A program made the position numbers and the translations under genes. A stretch of DNA of 64,000 nt from NCBI GenBank assembly GCA_947258655.1, contig CAMYJD010000007.1:29929-93928 (forward strand). The letters are read 5' to 3'. The notes beneath the pieces were generated by a model. It was not told where the DNA came from, did not search any database, and was given only the letters and a program-made list of their open reading frames with translations. Below, piece after piece: positions 8,317 to 17,720 of this stretch (positions are counted from its first letter, which is position 1; the number at the start of each line of letters is the position of its first letter). This stretch comes from an uncultured Gammaproteobacteria bacterium (GTDB lineage Bacteria > Pseudomonadota > Gammaproteobacteria > JAADHQ01).

Positions 8317-10199
8317 ATCGCTTTGCCGGATTAACCGGCACTGTTGGAAAAGAGAGCGAGCGCGAAGGCCGACTGCGCATGGCGTTCGGCAACGACCAAA
8401 CCGACCTGACAATAATCAGTCCAATACCCGGAGTGTCTCTAGCCTGGTGTGGTAACAACGATCTGACTGCAGTGGCGAACACGGCGAATAACTTTGCACT
8501 CGCACATGGCTCAGCATACCGACTACATGGCACAAACGCCCCGTCGATCGCCGTGGACAATGTGCACGCTTTGGCCGAATTGCTGCTGGAACGAACAAGC
8601 TTGGGCGATGCACTCCTGGATGGACTGGACGGCTCCTTCATTAGCGTAACGGGAACCCGGCACGGCGGCTTCGCTTTGGCAGGCGACCCAAGCGGAAACC
8701 GTGCCCCCTATTTTTCCATTGAGAATAATGAACTCGCATTTACCAACCACCCGCTCGTGTGCGCTCGGCTACTAAACAAACCACAGATAGACCGGGGCCT
8801 GGAAGACTTCTTGTTGATTTATGGTTTTCTCCCCGATGGCCGCACTATCTACAAGGGCGTACATCAGTTGACTCCCCAAACCATGCTCATGTTCGAAAAC
8901 GGGCAGTGCAAGCATATGCCCATGAACCTGGCACAACAAGATACTTCCTATGAGGAGGCACCTGAATCCGAAGAGTCACTCTATGATCGCCTCTATGACG
9001 TCCTCCTTGGTTGCATGGAAGACCAACTTGCATCAACTGCCGAAGTCGGCGTACTCCTCGGCGGCTTCGACTCGGCGCTTGTTGCATCTTTGTTATGTCG
9101 CCTGGGCAAGCGCGTGCATACATATTCATTTCATTATGCCGATATGCAATATAATCAACCGCACACTGATACCTTGTCTTCATACCTCGGCTGCAAGCAT
9201 AGCTGGATAAATATTACCCCAGATGTAATCGCAACCGGACTGGAACAATATGCCGAGCACTGTGTGCAACCCACCAACTGGCTCAACTATATTATTCAGA
9301 CCATACATGTGTGTGAGCATATGCGGCGCGATGGAATTGATTATGCGTATTCCGGCGATGGCTGTGATGCGGTTTTCCTTGGCTACCCCGGCACATACAA
9401 GCGCACCCGCGCATTCGCGAACCTACCACAACTGCCCACTGGCTTGATAGATATACTCATACGCGCATTAAACTGGCCGAGCCTGGACCGTCGCATAGGT
9501 CACCCCTACCGGGTTGCGATGAACCTACTGCGCGCAATGGCCCGGCCAATGCCGAGCCGGGCATTCCTGACATTCCGCGTAATGGATGAAATGACCGTAA
9601 AGTCACTGCGCAAGACTAATAGCGTGAAACAAGACGAAACACTCGAGTCAATCGTGCACCGCTTGGCCGAACCATTTACTGACCTGTCAATTCAACGTCT
9701 CGGATATGCTGCCAAGAGCCTGGTATCACCGAATCGTACCAAATTGATTGCCAGCACCGATGTTACGGGCGTGCGCGTGCATACACCCTATTTACACCCA
9801 ACTCTACGCAAATTCGCCGCCACAATCCCCGATCACCTGCTGCGTGAACAGACACAAAACGCACTGCAGGATCCAGGCAAGATTTGTCTGTCACGTATGG
9901 CAGCAAAACATCGACTATTGCCGACAGAGATCATTCAACAACAAAAACTTGCCGCGATTGACAGTCCTATTGACAACTGGTTCGCTACCGAATTGCGTCC
10001 CTCGCTTGAGCGGGCCATCAAGGGGCTTCCGTTCAGTACAGATACCCAGCATACCAATTCACTTATCGAGACAACAGCGGCGGAAAAATTCTACAAACGC
10101 TACATTGGCTCGACGAGTGTAATCAGTGACGCTATCTCATTACTCGCAACATATGGCGCGATGGCGGGCGCACTACATGACAACGGAGCGCAGCAATGA
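8313..10199 (+). CDS. AsnB-like protein lacking the glutaminase cysteine
   Basis: 628 residues with the two-domain plan of asparagine synthetase B. The N-terminal glutaminase-like part begins MNRFAGLTG instead of MCGI, so the catalytic Cys-2 is absent. The synthetase domain has a variant ATP loop, LLGGFDSALVA, in place of SGG-x-DS. A second conserved motif reads SGDGCDAVFLGY instead of SGDGGDE. An ammonia-independent amide or amidine ligase, or a non-catalytic role, is more likely than asparagine synthesis. AsnB-like proteins are common in surface-polysaccharide clusters, where they can amidate sugar acids. Overlaps both neighbours by 4 bases, so it is translationally coupled. Confidence 0.8.
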   Translation: MNRFAGLTGTVGKESEREGRLRMAFGNDQTDLTIISPIPGVSLAWCGNNDLTAVANTANNFALAHGSAYRLHGTNAPSIAVDNVHALAELLLERTSLGDALLDGLDGSFISVTGTRHGGFALAGDPSGNRAPYFSIENNELAFTNHPLVCARLLNKPQIDRGLEDFLLIYGFLPDGRTIYKGVHQLTPQTMLMFENGQCKHMPMNLAQQDTSYEEAPESEESLYDRLYDVLLGCMEDQLASTAEVGVLLGGFDSALVASLLCRLGKRVHTYSFHYADMQYNQPHTDTLSSYLGCKHSWINITPDVIATGLEQYAEHCVQPTNWLNYIIQTIHVCEHMRRDGIDYAYSGDGCDAVFLGYPGTYKRTRAFANLPQLPTGLIDILIRALNWPSLDRRIGHPYRVAMNLLRAMARPMPSRAFLTFRVMDEMTVKSLRKTNSVKQDETLESIVHRLAEPFTDLSIQRLGYAAKSLVSPNRTKLIASTDVTGVRVHTPYLHPTLRKFAATIPDHLLREQTQNALQDPGKICLSRMAAKHRLLPTEIIQQQKLAAIDSPIDNWFATELRPSLERAIKGLPFSTDTQHTNSLIETTAAEKFYKRYIGSTSVISDAISLLATYGAMAGALHDNGAQQ

Positions 10200-11206
10200 C
10201 CATGAAAGCAGAGGCATGGTACAGACGCACTAGCTTCCGTATTGCCGCCTCAGTGGTGCTCTTGCTGCTTTGCCTCAGTCTGGTTAATCCTGGCGAGTTC
10301 GCACAGGTATTGATCAATATCAACCTCTGGTATCTGCTAGTCGCATTGTTGCTCAATATTATTGGCACGGTATTGGCCAGGGCCTGGATTGCACACCTGA
10401 CTACGCATGCCTCCGGTCTAACACTCGGCTTCGCTGAGCTTGTGCGGATCAATCTCATCGCACGCTTTTACACAATCGCATTGCCACGCGGCGCCTCGGC
10501 CGCCATTCGCTGGCATCATTACCGCAAGGGTGGCTCAGGGCACGCGGCGGCGGCGCTGCTGATCTTCGAAAACATGGTGTCAATCTTCACCCTGTTTTTG
10601 AGTGCCGCAGTTATCCTCGGCCTCGAGTCCAGAGAGGCTGTTACCTCTGCACAGATATTACTTCCCGTGACCTGGCTAGGTACATTGGCCACTGCACTGA
10701 TACTCCTTCCGTTCATGTATCAACCCAGCGCTAAAATATTTCGCAAGCTACTGCAACCATTACTTTTACGACCGGGTCGCCTCGCGGATGCGATCAGCAA
10801 GCTACTGACAGCCATAAAAAGCTATCATGACATCCCTATTCGACGAGTAGGATCAATCTTTTTTGTCAGCCTGTTCGGTTATGTATTTTTCATACTTAGT
10901 GCATGGGTTTTGGCAGAAGGAATGGCACTTGGCTTGAGTCTTGCCGCGATTGCATGGATTCGTTCAATCACCTTGCTGATCGCACTGGTACCTATAACTA
11001 TCGCCGGACTCGGCTTGCGTGAAGGCGTCCTCATTGCACTATTAAGCAACTACGGAATATCAGCATCAACTGCATTTGCTTACGCAATAACATCGTTTGC
11101 CATTCAACTGGTGCTGGGCTTGTTCGGCGCAATACTCGAGACACATCGCTTACTTGTAAACAAGGAAGATACACGCGCCAATGAATCAGACAAGGAGACA
11201 TCATGA
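10196..11206 (+). CDS. LPG synthase / UPF0104-type flippase-like membrane protein
   Basis: 336 residues with about eight hydrophobic segments. It has the features of the lysylphosphatidylglycerol synthase transmembrane family: an N-terminal anchor followed by INLWYLLVALLLNIIGTVLARAW, the positive loop FYTIALPRGASAAIRWHHYRKGG, and the late motif IAGLGLREGVLIALL. Without the soluble aminoacyl-transferase domain such proteins are thought to move lipid-linked molecules. Here it would be a partner of the glycan genes. ATGA overlaps at both ends place it inside one operon. Confidence 0.8.
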   Translation: MTMKAEAWYRRTSFRIAASVVLLLLCLSLVNPGEFAQVLININLWYLLVALLLNIIGTVLARAWIAHLTTHASGLTLGFAELVRINLIARFYTIALPRGASAAIRWHHYRKGGSGHAAAALLIFENMVSIFTLFLSAAVILGLESREAVTSAQILLPVTWLGTLATALILLPFMYQPSAKIFRKLLQPLLLRPGRLADAISKLLTAIKSYHDIPIRRVGSIFFVSLFGYVFFILSAWVLAEGMALGLSLAAIAWIRSITLLIALVPITIAGLGLREGVLIALLSNYGISASTAFAYAITSFAIQLVLGLFGAILETHRLLVNKEDTRANESDKETS

Positions 11207-11826
11207 GACTACGCGCACGACCAGTGGTCAATCTTAATCGCATACGCAAGGCGAAGATGATCGAGGCCTTTCTTCATGATGCGTTCGATCAAACACCAAG
11301 CGGCCTTCGTGTGCTCGACATCGGCTCTGGTAACGGTGACATTTGTGCGTATTTTTCTGCAAATAATTTCACTGTAGGTGTTGATATTCAGGACCAATTC
11401 AGGCCTGAATATCATGGATTACCACACTGCGTGGCTCGCTCAGAGGCCTTGCCCTTTGCAGATGCCAGCTTTGACGTAGTCATCTCTCACCATGTAATTG
11501 AACATGTAGACAATCACGATCTTCACATCTCTGAAATTCACCGTATTCTGGATGCCGACGGTGTCTGCTATCTGGGAACGCCGAACCTGAGCTCACCCTT
11601 CATGCGTGGCCACATCGGTAATCCGATGGTGCTCAAATATTCACAAATGCGATCACTATTCGAGCGCAATGGTTTCGAGGTGGAAGAATACTACCTACGC
11701 TGGCTGCATGAACCGGACCGTTATCATTGCGAGACTCGTCTGGGACGTTTCATCCCCACCCCACTCCTCCATCTGATGCGATACTGGTTTCCCAGCCAGT
11801 GCTTTTTACTCAGACACCGTCTTTAA
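11203..11826 (+). CDS. Class I SAM-dependent methyltransferase
   Basis: 207 residues. Motif I VLDIGSGNGDICAYF binds SAM, motif II ends in VGVDIQ, and the post-motif region reads VISHHVIEHVDNHDLHISEIHRIL with YLGTPN after it, typical of the Methyltransf_11 group. Probably modifies a sugar or lipid carrier in the glycan island; the substrate cannot be read. Last gene of the plus-strand run. Its TAA shares the palindromic TTAA (11823-11826) with the stop codon of the converging glycosyltransferase gene. Confidence 0.85.
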   Translation: MRLRARPVVNLNRIRKAKMIEAFLHDAFDQTPSGLRVLDIGSGNGDICAYFSANNFTVGVDIQDQFRPEYHGLPHCVARSEALPFADASFDVVISHHVIEHVDNHDLHISEIHRILDADGVCYLGTPNLSSPFMRGHIGNPMVLKYSQMRSLFERNGFEVEEYYLRWLHEPDRYHCETRLGRFIPTPLLHLMRYWFPSQCFLLRHRL

Positions 11827-12995
11827 ATCAATTCATCGTAAAGCGCGGAATGTGCAGAGGCAACCTCCGCCCAGGAATTAGCCCGAATACATTGCAGTTG
11901 TGCTTCACGATCGGCTTGCAAACCGTTGGGCCGAGATAATTTTTCGATCATGATCGAGGCCAGCGCATTGTCATCACCCGGGGTGACAATCCAGCTCGGA
12001 TCAATAGCCAGATCCGGCAACCCGCCCACATCGGTTACTAAAACCGGACACCCTTGTGCGGCTGCACGACAGGCAGCGCCGGACTGACTACTAAAACGAA
12101 CATAAGGAAATACTGCAAATTCCGATAACCTGATAAGGGCGTCAATTTTTACATCTGATTGAAATCCTTCGAGCATGTGCACCCGTTCAGCCAACCCCGG
12201 TTGTGCTAGCGCAGTGTGCAGGCGCTCTGCGTCATGGTCGGTGCCGAGCATCTTTGCAACAATACGAGCACCAAACCCAGAGTGGCCTGTCCACAGACGC
12301 CCGGCAATGACGAGATCCACATCGGCTAGCTTTTCTACTACATGCGACCATGCAGAAAGTAGAACATCGACACCCTTGTAACCACGAAGATTGCCGAATA
12401 CACAGACATAACGCCGCGCAGGGTCGAGTCCGAGCAGGGCATGGTCCCCGGCTTCAATCGTAGCTGGCGACGACTCGACACAGGCTCCATGAGGAATGGT
12501 ATGGATACGTTCAGCGTCTACGTCAAAGCGTGAGGTAAGTATTGCAGCTCCACGCGCGTTGTGAACAACCAGAGTGTCGGACAGATTCACCAGCTTTTGC
12601 TCGCATGGCCTGGTCCAGTCAAGCACTTCATGTGCGCCAGGATTGTGCATCGTTACAACTACACGCTTCCCCTTGCGCCGGGCCATACCGGCAAGTGGTG
12701 CAAGATAACACGCCATCGGAGCGGACCAATGCTGTATGTGTATGATGTCGGCATCCATATTCGCCACGCGGCGCCACGACCATGGTCTTCCCCAATGTAA
12801 CTCGCCAACCGATTTCGACATATCTTTTTTTGCTGCAGGGTGTAAAAAGCCAGGATAAGCTGCACGGTAATCCACCGGGTACACCTGTAAATCCTGGATC
12901 GCATGGAGGGCTTCTAACAGGGGGCTGCAGTATGGACTAAGTCCACGAACTGGCTGACCAAATTGACAGACTAATAAAACACTCGCTGCACTCAT
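11823..12995 (-). CDS. Glycosyltransferase family 4 protein
   Basis: 390 residues, two Rossmann-like halves of a GT-B enzyme. The N-terminal half has QFGQPVRGLSPY and ADIIHIQHWSAPMA. The C-terminal half has VFGNLRGYKGVDVLLSAW (donor-binding start) and FPYVRFSSQSGAACRAAAQGCPVLVTDVGGLPDL, the usual EX7E region. The first acidic residue of that motif is replaced here by a Ser-rich segment. No membrane helix. Converges on the methyltransferase gene, so it belongs to a separate transcript, perhaps with its own promoter in the 140-base gap upstream. Donor and acceptor unknown. Confidence 0.85.
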   Translation of the reverse strand: MSAASVLLVCQFGQPVRGLSPYCSPLLEALHAIQDLQVYPVDYRAAYPGFLHPAAKKDMSKSVGELHWGRPWSWRRVANMDADIIHIQHWSAPMACYLAPLAGMARRKGKRVVVTMHNPGAHEVLDWTRPCEQKLVNLSDTLVVHNARGAAILTSRFDVDAERIHTIPHGACVESSPATIEAGDHALLGLDPARRYVCVFGNLRGYKGVDVLLSAWSHVVEKLADVDLVIAGRLWTGHSGFGARIVAKMLGTDHDAERLHTALAQPGLAERVHMLEGFQSDVKIDALIRLSEFAVFPYVRFSSQSGAACRAAAQGCPVLVTDVGGLPDLAIDPSWIVTPGDDNALASIMIEKLSRPNGLQADREAQLQCIRANSWAEVASAHSALYDELI

Positions 12996-13136
12996 AATGA
13001 GAAAAATTTAAAAATCATGGCTGTTATCAATCAGACTCTGATTTCATACACTGCTATTATCCCGCTACTGTGCATGCTGAGCGTGGCAATTGACCCGATG
13101 TATCAAGGTTAGCGGGCGGAATGACTCGTATATCTT

Positions 13137-14003
13137 TCAGTTATCTTGCCTACTGAACATGAGCGTCGTAATTTGCTCAGAAATCAAACCAATCAGAAAA
13201 ACTATGACGGATGTTACCAGTAGCAGTGCGCTCATATTGGTAAAGCGGGCTTCCGTTAAATAGGTAAATATATAGTACCCACATCCCAAGATAAAAAATC
13301 CCAGACTGATTGGCAAGTATAGTTTCAGTGGCGAATATAATGTTCCGACCTTGAAGATAATTAACAGGAATCTGGCGCCATCCTTGAAGAGTCTGATATG
13401 GCTTTTCCCTTTCCTGGAAAACACCTTTATTGGCACATAGCCTACGGAATAACCCGCACGAAAAAAAGACATCGTTATCGTAGTTGGATACGAGAAACCG
13501 TTGGGCAGTAAAAAGAGAAATTGCCTGAACTTCTTTGCATTGACAACACGAAACCCGGATGTAAGGTCACGAACAGAATGTCCCGACATCCAACTGGCGA
13601 GATAATTATATATTTTGTTCGCGACTCCCCTGGACACACTGGCCTGAGACTTAAAATTCCTGGACCCTACAACCATATGAAAACCACAAAGATATTTCTC
13701 CATGAGCTTTTCAATATCATCCGGATTATGTTGACCATCAGCATCCATAAACACAAGAACTTCCCCTGATGCGGCCCTGGCCCCTGTTTTAATGGCTGCC
13801 CCGTTCCCCTTGGCATAAGGATGTGTAATTACCCTGACATCACTTGCATTGCAGACTTCCAGAGTATTATCAGTTGAACCGTCATTCACTACTATAATTT
13901 CTGTATCAGGATATTTTTTTCGCAAAACAGGTAACAAATCTGCGAGATGCTCTGCTTCATTTTTTGCCGGCAGAATTATTGATATATTGACCGCTTTCAT
14001 CAT
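13137..14003 (-). CDS. Glycosyltransferase family 2, DPM1/ArnC-like, with membrane tail
   Basis: 288 residues. The GT-A domain has ISIILPAKNEAEHLADLLP, IIVVNDGSTDNT, the DxD in VFMDADGQHNPDD, and a later SVRDLTSGFRVVNAKKF. Two C-terminal transmembrane segments (LPISLGFFILGCGYYIFTY; ALLLVTSVIVFLIGLISEQI) anchor it, as in polyprenyl-phosphate mannose or glucose synthases. It likely loads a sugar onto undecaprenyl phosphate. That is the donor form used by GT-C enzymes such as the two candidates near the pilins, which makes a functional link attractive. The link is inference. Confidence 0.87.
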   Translation of the reverse strand: MMKAVNISIILPAKNEAEHLADLLPVLRKKYPDTEIIVVNDGSTDNTLEVCNASDVRVITHPYAKGNGAAIKTGARAASGEVLVFMDADGQHNPDDIEKLMEKYLCGFHMVVGSRNFKSQASVSRGVANKIYNYLASWMSGHSVRDLTSGFRVVNAKKFRQFLFLLPNGFSYPTTITMSFFRAGYSVGYVPIKVFSRKGKSHIRLFKDGARFLLIIFKVGTLYSPLKLYLPISLGFFILGCGYYIFTYLTEARFTNMSALLLVTSVIVFLIGLISEQITTLMFSRQDN

Positions 14004-14725
14004 TTTTCTTCAAAATACCTGTATAGGCTAGTAGGCGTATGATGCTAACAGAGATTCTACGATTCAAGCAATTACACTTCATGTACAGAAGGTTTTGTAG
14101 ATAACGTTTCCGGATGAGGAGGGTATCAAACCTGCTGGCCATGGACTCCTGGCTCCTGAGAAATCCCGTCTCAGCAGGATTATCAATTTGACGGATATTG
14201 ATATTAGCAGTGAGCCACTCGTCAAATAACATCTAGTTTGACAAGGAAAAAACTTCATCGATTGATTGTCTATAGATAATTAGTTTTTACTTATATACTG
14301 AATCTTAATTGTTGAGATTAACAAGATTTACCATAATTAAATCATAATGTTATATAAATTTATATAATATGAATACATCTACTTATGTTATATTATAGTT
14401 TTGGTTTGTGTTACCGATATAAAGTATACAAGTTTTAATAACATTGCTTTACCTGATAATCAACCTGGTCACAAGAAACACTTAACATATTGAAATAAAT
14501 AAGGTTAAATATAGAGCGGCAACTGAAAACACAGTTTTACCCCAGGTACCTCATTATCCATAAAATGATGTTCCGTATTTAATTTTAATATTGATTATCA
14601 AGATAATTTAACTTATCGAAAGTGAACAATGGCATAATCAGGCGTATATATTTACTCTTGAGCGGTATTACAGGATAACGGAATACGATCAAAGACACGA
14701 CTACTCTGGATAGAATGTTAGATTA
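14004..14725. other. AT-rich gap before pilB, no gene recognised
   Basis: 720 bases, strongly AT-rich between 14270 and 14420. One short minus-strand frame (to 14232) overlaps the start of the GT2 gene and matches nothing I know. No sigma-54 element or RNA gene is convincing. It probably contains the pilB promoter; no good ribosome site precedes the pilB ATG. Confidence 0.5.
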
Positions 14726-16444
14726 ATGGCAACAACTAACCCGAAAATACAACTAAGTGGATTGGCACGCCGATTGGTGCATGATGGCCTTCTTGCAGAA
14801 GAGATAGCCGAAACTGCGCTGAAAGAAGCCAGGAAAAAAAAGATAACACTGGTTACCCACCTGGTTGATAACAAGATCCTGAACGGCAAGCAAATAGCGA
14901 ACGCCGCATCGCAGGAATTTGGCGTCCCGTTGTTTGACATCAACAGCCTCGATCTCGAGGCCTCGGCCAGTTACATCAAACTGGTCGATGAAAAACTGAT
15001 CCGTAAGCATAATACACTGCCATTGATGCAAAGGGGTAACCGCCTGTTTGTCGCCATATCAGATCCGACCAATCTGCAGGCGCTGGACGAGATCAAGTTT
15101 AATACGGGTATCAATACCGATGCCGTGCTGGTTGAGGAAGAACAACTCAAGGCAGTCCTGGAAAAAGCACTCGAGGCGCAGGCTGAGCCCATGGAAGGCT
15201 TGCTGGATGAAGATCTCGATAACCTGTCGATTGAAGGCGGAGAAGATACTGGCGCCAAGGACGAGGACGAGGGTGATATCGATGATACACCCGTGGTACG
15301 TTTCGTTAACAAGGTGCTGCTGGATGCGATCAATAAGGGCGCCTCGGATATCCACTTCGAGGCCTATGAAAAGACATACCGTGTGCGCTTCAGACAGGAC
15401 GGCATACTGCATGAAATAGCGGCACCGCCGATCAATCTTGCCTCGCGTGTAACTGCGCGTATCAAGGTCATGGCACGCATGGACATCGCTGAACGCCGTG
15501 TCCCGCAGGACGGTCGTATCAAGATGAATATTTCCAAGACACGTGCAGTGGATTTTCGTGTCAACACCTGCCCGACTCTGTTCGGCGAAAAGATTGTTAT
15601 GCGTATCCTCGATTCCAGCGCCGCGAATCTGGATATCGATGTTCTCGGTTATGAGGATCACCAGAAAAAGCTGTTTCTCGATGCCATCCATAAGCCCTGG
15701 GGACTGGTGCTGGTTACCGGCCCGACCGGTAGTGGTAAGACCGTGTCGCTGTATACCGCACTGAACATCCTGAACAAACCGGACAAGAATATCTCGACTG
15801 CGGAAGACCCGGTGGAAATCAACCTGCCCGGTATCAACCAGGTGCACATGAACGTCAAGACCGGTATGACCTTCTCGGCGGCATTACGCGCCTTCCTGCG
15901 TCAGGACCCGGATATCATCATGGTTGGTGAGATTCGTGACCTGGAAACGGCTGAAATCGCGATCAAGGCCGCGCAAACGGGCCATCTGGTTCTGTCGACA
16001 TTGCATACCAACGATGCACCGCAGACATTGACACGTCTGGTCAATATGGGAATCCCGCCGTTTAATATCGCCTCATCCATCAGCCTGATCATCGCCCAAC
16101 GCCTGGCCCGGCGCCTGTGCTCGCATTGCAAAAAGGAAGAAAAAATTCCAGCGGAGGCACTATTGGCGGAAGGTTTCGTACAGGATGAAATTGCCGACCT
16201 GAAGGTCTTTGGTCCGATAGGCTGCGATCAATGCACCAACGGTTACAAAGGCCGTGTGGGCGTTTACCAGGTCATGCCGGTGTCTGAAGAAACCGGCAGA
16301 ATCATCATGGCTGGGGGTAATGCACTCGAGATCGCCAAGCAGGCCAAAGAGGAAGGCATCAATGACCTGCGTCGCTCTGGTTTAAATAAAGTTAAAGAAG
16401 GGCTAACGAGTCTGGAAGAAATCAACCGGATTACAAAGGATTAA
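14726..16444 (+). CDS. pilB: PilB, type IV pilus extension ATPase
   Basis: 572 residues, normal for the family. An N-terminal MshEN-type domain (residues 1-150) is followed by the GspE/PilB ATPase. This has Walker A GPTGSGKT near residue 331, an Asp box, DIIMVGEIRDLETAEIA near 395, and the His box HLVLSTLHTND. Two cysteine pairs (CSHC near 465, CDQC near 500) form the zinc site characteristic of PilB/GspE and absent from PilT. It acts at the cytoplasmic face as a hexamer powering pilin polymerisation through PilC. First gene of pilBCD; three bases separate it from pilC. Confidence 0.97.
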   Translation: MATTNPKIQLSGLARRLVHDGLLAEEIAETALKEARKKKITLVTHLVDNKILNGKQIANAASQEFGVPLFDINSLDLEASASYIKLVDEKLIRKHNTLPLMQRGNRLFVAISDPTNLQALDEIKFNTGINTDAVLVEEEQLKAVLEKALEAQAEPMEGLLDEDLDNLSIEGGEDTGAKDEDEGDIDDTPVVRFVNKVLLDAINKGASDIHFEAYEKTYRVRFRQDGILHEIAAPPINLASRVTARIKVMARMDIAERRVPQDGRIKMNISKTRAVDFRVNTCPTLFGEKIVMRILDSSAANLDIDVLGYEDHQKKLFLDAIHKPWGLVLVTGPTGSGKTVSLYTALNILNKPDKNISTAEDPVEINLPGINQVHMNVKTGMTFSAALRAFLRQDPDIIMVGEIRDLETAEIAIKAAQTGHLVLSTLHTNDAPQTLTRLVNMGIPPFNIASSISLIIAQRLARRLCSHCKKEEKIPAEALLAEGFVQDEIADLKVFGPIGCDQCTNGYKGRVGVYQVMPVSEETGRIIMAGGNALEIAKQAKEEGINDLRRSGLNKVKEGLTSLEEINRITKD

Positions 16445-16447
16445 TCA

Positions 16448-17668
16448 ATGGCAGAAAAAGCTATCAAACAGAATGTTTTTCTTTGGGAAGGCTCTGACAA
16501 GCGCGGTGTCAAGGTCAAGGGCGAGAGCCAGGGTAGCAATCCCGCCATGATCAAGGCAGAACTGCGCAGACGCGGCATCGTACCGAAAAAGGTCCGCAAG
16601 AAATCTACACTGTTCAGCGCCAACACGGGTAAAAAAATCATACCCAGGGATATTGCCATATTCAGCCGCCAGTTGGCGACAATGATGTCTTCCGGTGTAC
16701 CACTGGTACAGGCCTTCGAGATCATTGGCCGCGGTCATGATAATCCACGTATGCAGGAACTGTTACTGACCATCAAGAACGATGTCGAGTCCGGTAATCC
16801 GTTGGCCGAATCACTGGCCAAGCACCCACTGCAATTCGATGAACTGTTCTGCAACCTGGTCAGGGCCGGTGAGCATGCCGGTATCCTCGAGACCCTGTTA
16901 CACAAGATCGCGACCTACAAGGAAAAGACCGAGGCGATCAAGGCCAAGATCAAGAAGGCCCTGTTCTACCCGACCGCCGTTATTGTCGTCGCCGCCATTG
17001 TTACGGCGATCCTGCTGATTTTCGTCGTACCCCAGTTCGAAGAACTGTTCAGCGGCTTCGGTGCCAGTCTGCCTGCCTTTACGCAGATGGTCATCGGCCT
17101 GTCGCAGTTTATGCAGAACTGGTGGTTTGTGGTGCTGATTGGCGTCATTGCCGTCATCTACGGATTTATTCAGCTAAAGCGGCGCTCGGTCAAGTTTGGC
17201 CATATGCTGGATAAGGCCGCTCTAAAGACCCCGATCGTCGGCGTGATCCTGAACAAGGCCGCGATAGCACGCTATGCCCGCACACTATCAACGATGTTTG
17301 CGGCCGGTGTGCCGCTGGTTGAAGCCATGGATTCCGTCGCCGGCGCAACCGGTAATATCGTCTACTCCGATGCGATCATACGCATACGTGATGAGGTCGC
17401 AACCGGCCGCCAGTTGAATGCGGCGATGAAGGATGCAGGGCTGTTCCCGAACATGGTCGTGCAAATGGTCGCGATCGGTGAGGAATCGGGTGCCCTCGAT
17501 GACATGCTGGCCAAGGTCGCCGATTTCTATGAAGACGAGGTCGATAATGCCGTCGATTCACTGAGCAGTCTGCTCGAACCGCTGATCATGGCAGTCCTCG
17601 GCGTCCTGGTGGGTGGTCTGGTCATCGCGATGTACCTGCCTATCTTCAAGCTTGGTTCGGTTGTCTAG
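16448..17668 (+). CDS. pilC: PilC, inner-membrane platform protein
   Basis: 406 residues with two tandem T2SSF domains (about 70-195 and 275-398). Each starts with the RQLATMMSSGVPLVQAFE / RTLSTMFAAGVPLVEAMD pattern and carries a GE-x-SG motif (VRAGEHAGIL; VAIGEESGAL). Three transmembrane segments, near residues 175, 220 and 380. It is the core platform turned by PilB. AAAGGA ribosome site overlaps the end of pilB, so the two are coupled. Confidence 0.97.
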   Translation: MAEKAIKQNVFLWEGSDKRGVKVKGESQGSNPAMIKAELRRRGIVPKKVRKKSTLFSANTGKKIIPRDIAIFSRQLATMMSSGVPLVQAFEIIGRGHDNPRMQELLLTIKNDVESGNPLAESLAKHPLQFDELFCNLVRAGEHAGILETLLHKIATYKEKTEAIKAKIKKALFYPTAVIVVAAIVTAILLIFVVPQFEELFSGFGASLPAFTQMVIGLSQFMQNWWFVVLIGVIAVIYGFIQLKRRSVKFGHMLDKAALKTPIVGVILNKAAIARYARTLSTMFAAGVPLVEAMDSVAGATGNIVYSDAIIRIRDEVATGRQLNAAMKDAGLFPNMVVQMVAIGEESGALDDMLAKVADFYEDEVDNAVDSLSSLLEPLIMAVLGVLVGGLVIAMYLPIFKLGSVV

Positions 17669-17676
17669 ACATCTCG

Positions 17677-17707
17677 CAACCGTGATACGCCCGGCGTATC
17701 ACGGTTG
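17677..17707 (+). terminator. Strong hairpin between pilC and pilD, no T-run
   Basis: Perfect 13-bp stem CAACCGTGATACG (17677-17689) with CGTATCACGGTTG (17695-17707) around a 5-base loop. The following bases TCGTCAAACC hold no uridine tract. It could be an RNA processing or stabilising element, or a Rho-type pause, rather than a classic terminator. It would lower pilD output relative to pilBC. Confidence 0.5.
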
Positions 17708-17720
17708 TCGTCAAACCTGA

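Noticed and set aside
13017..13112. 31-codon hydrophobic plus-strand frame between the GT4 and GT2 genes
   Set aside because: No ribosome site, no similarity I recognise and no conserved context; chance length.
13957..14232. Minus-strand 91-codon frame upstream of the GT2 gene
   Set aside because: It overlaps the GT2 start in another frame and resembles no known protein.
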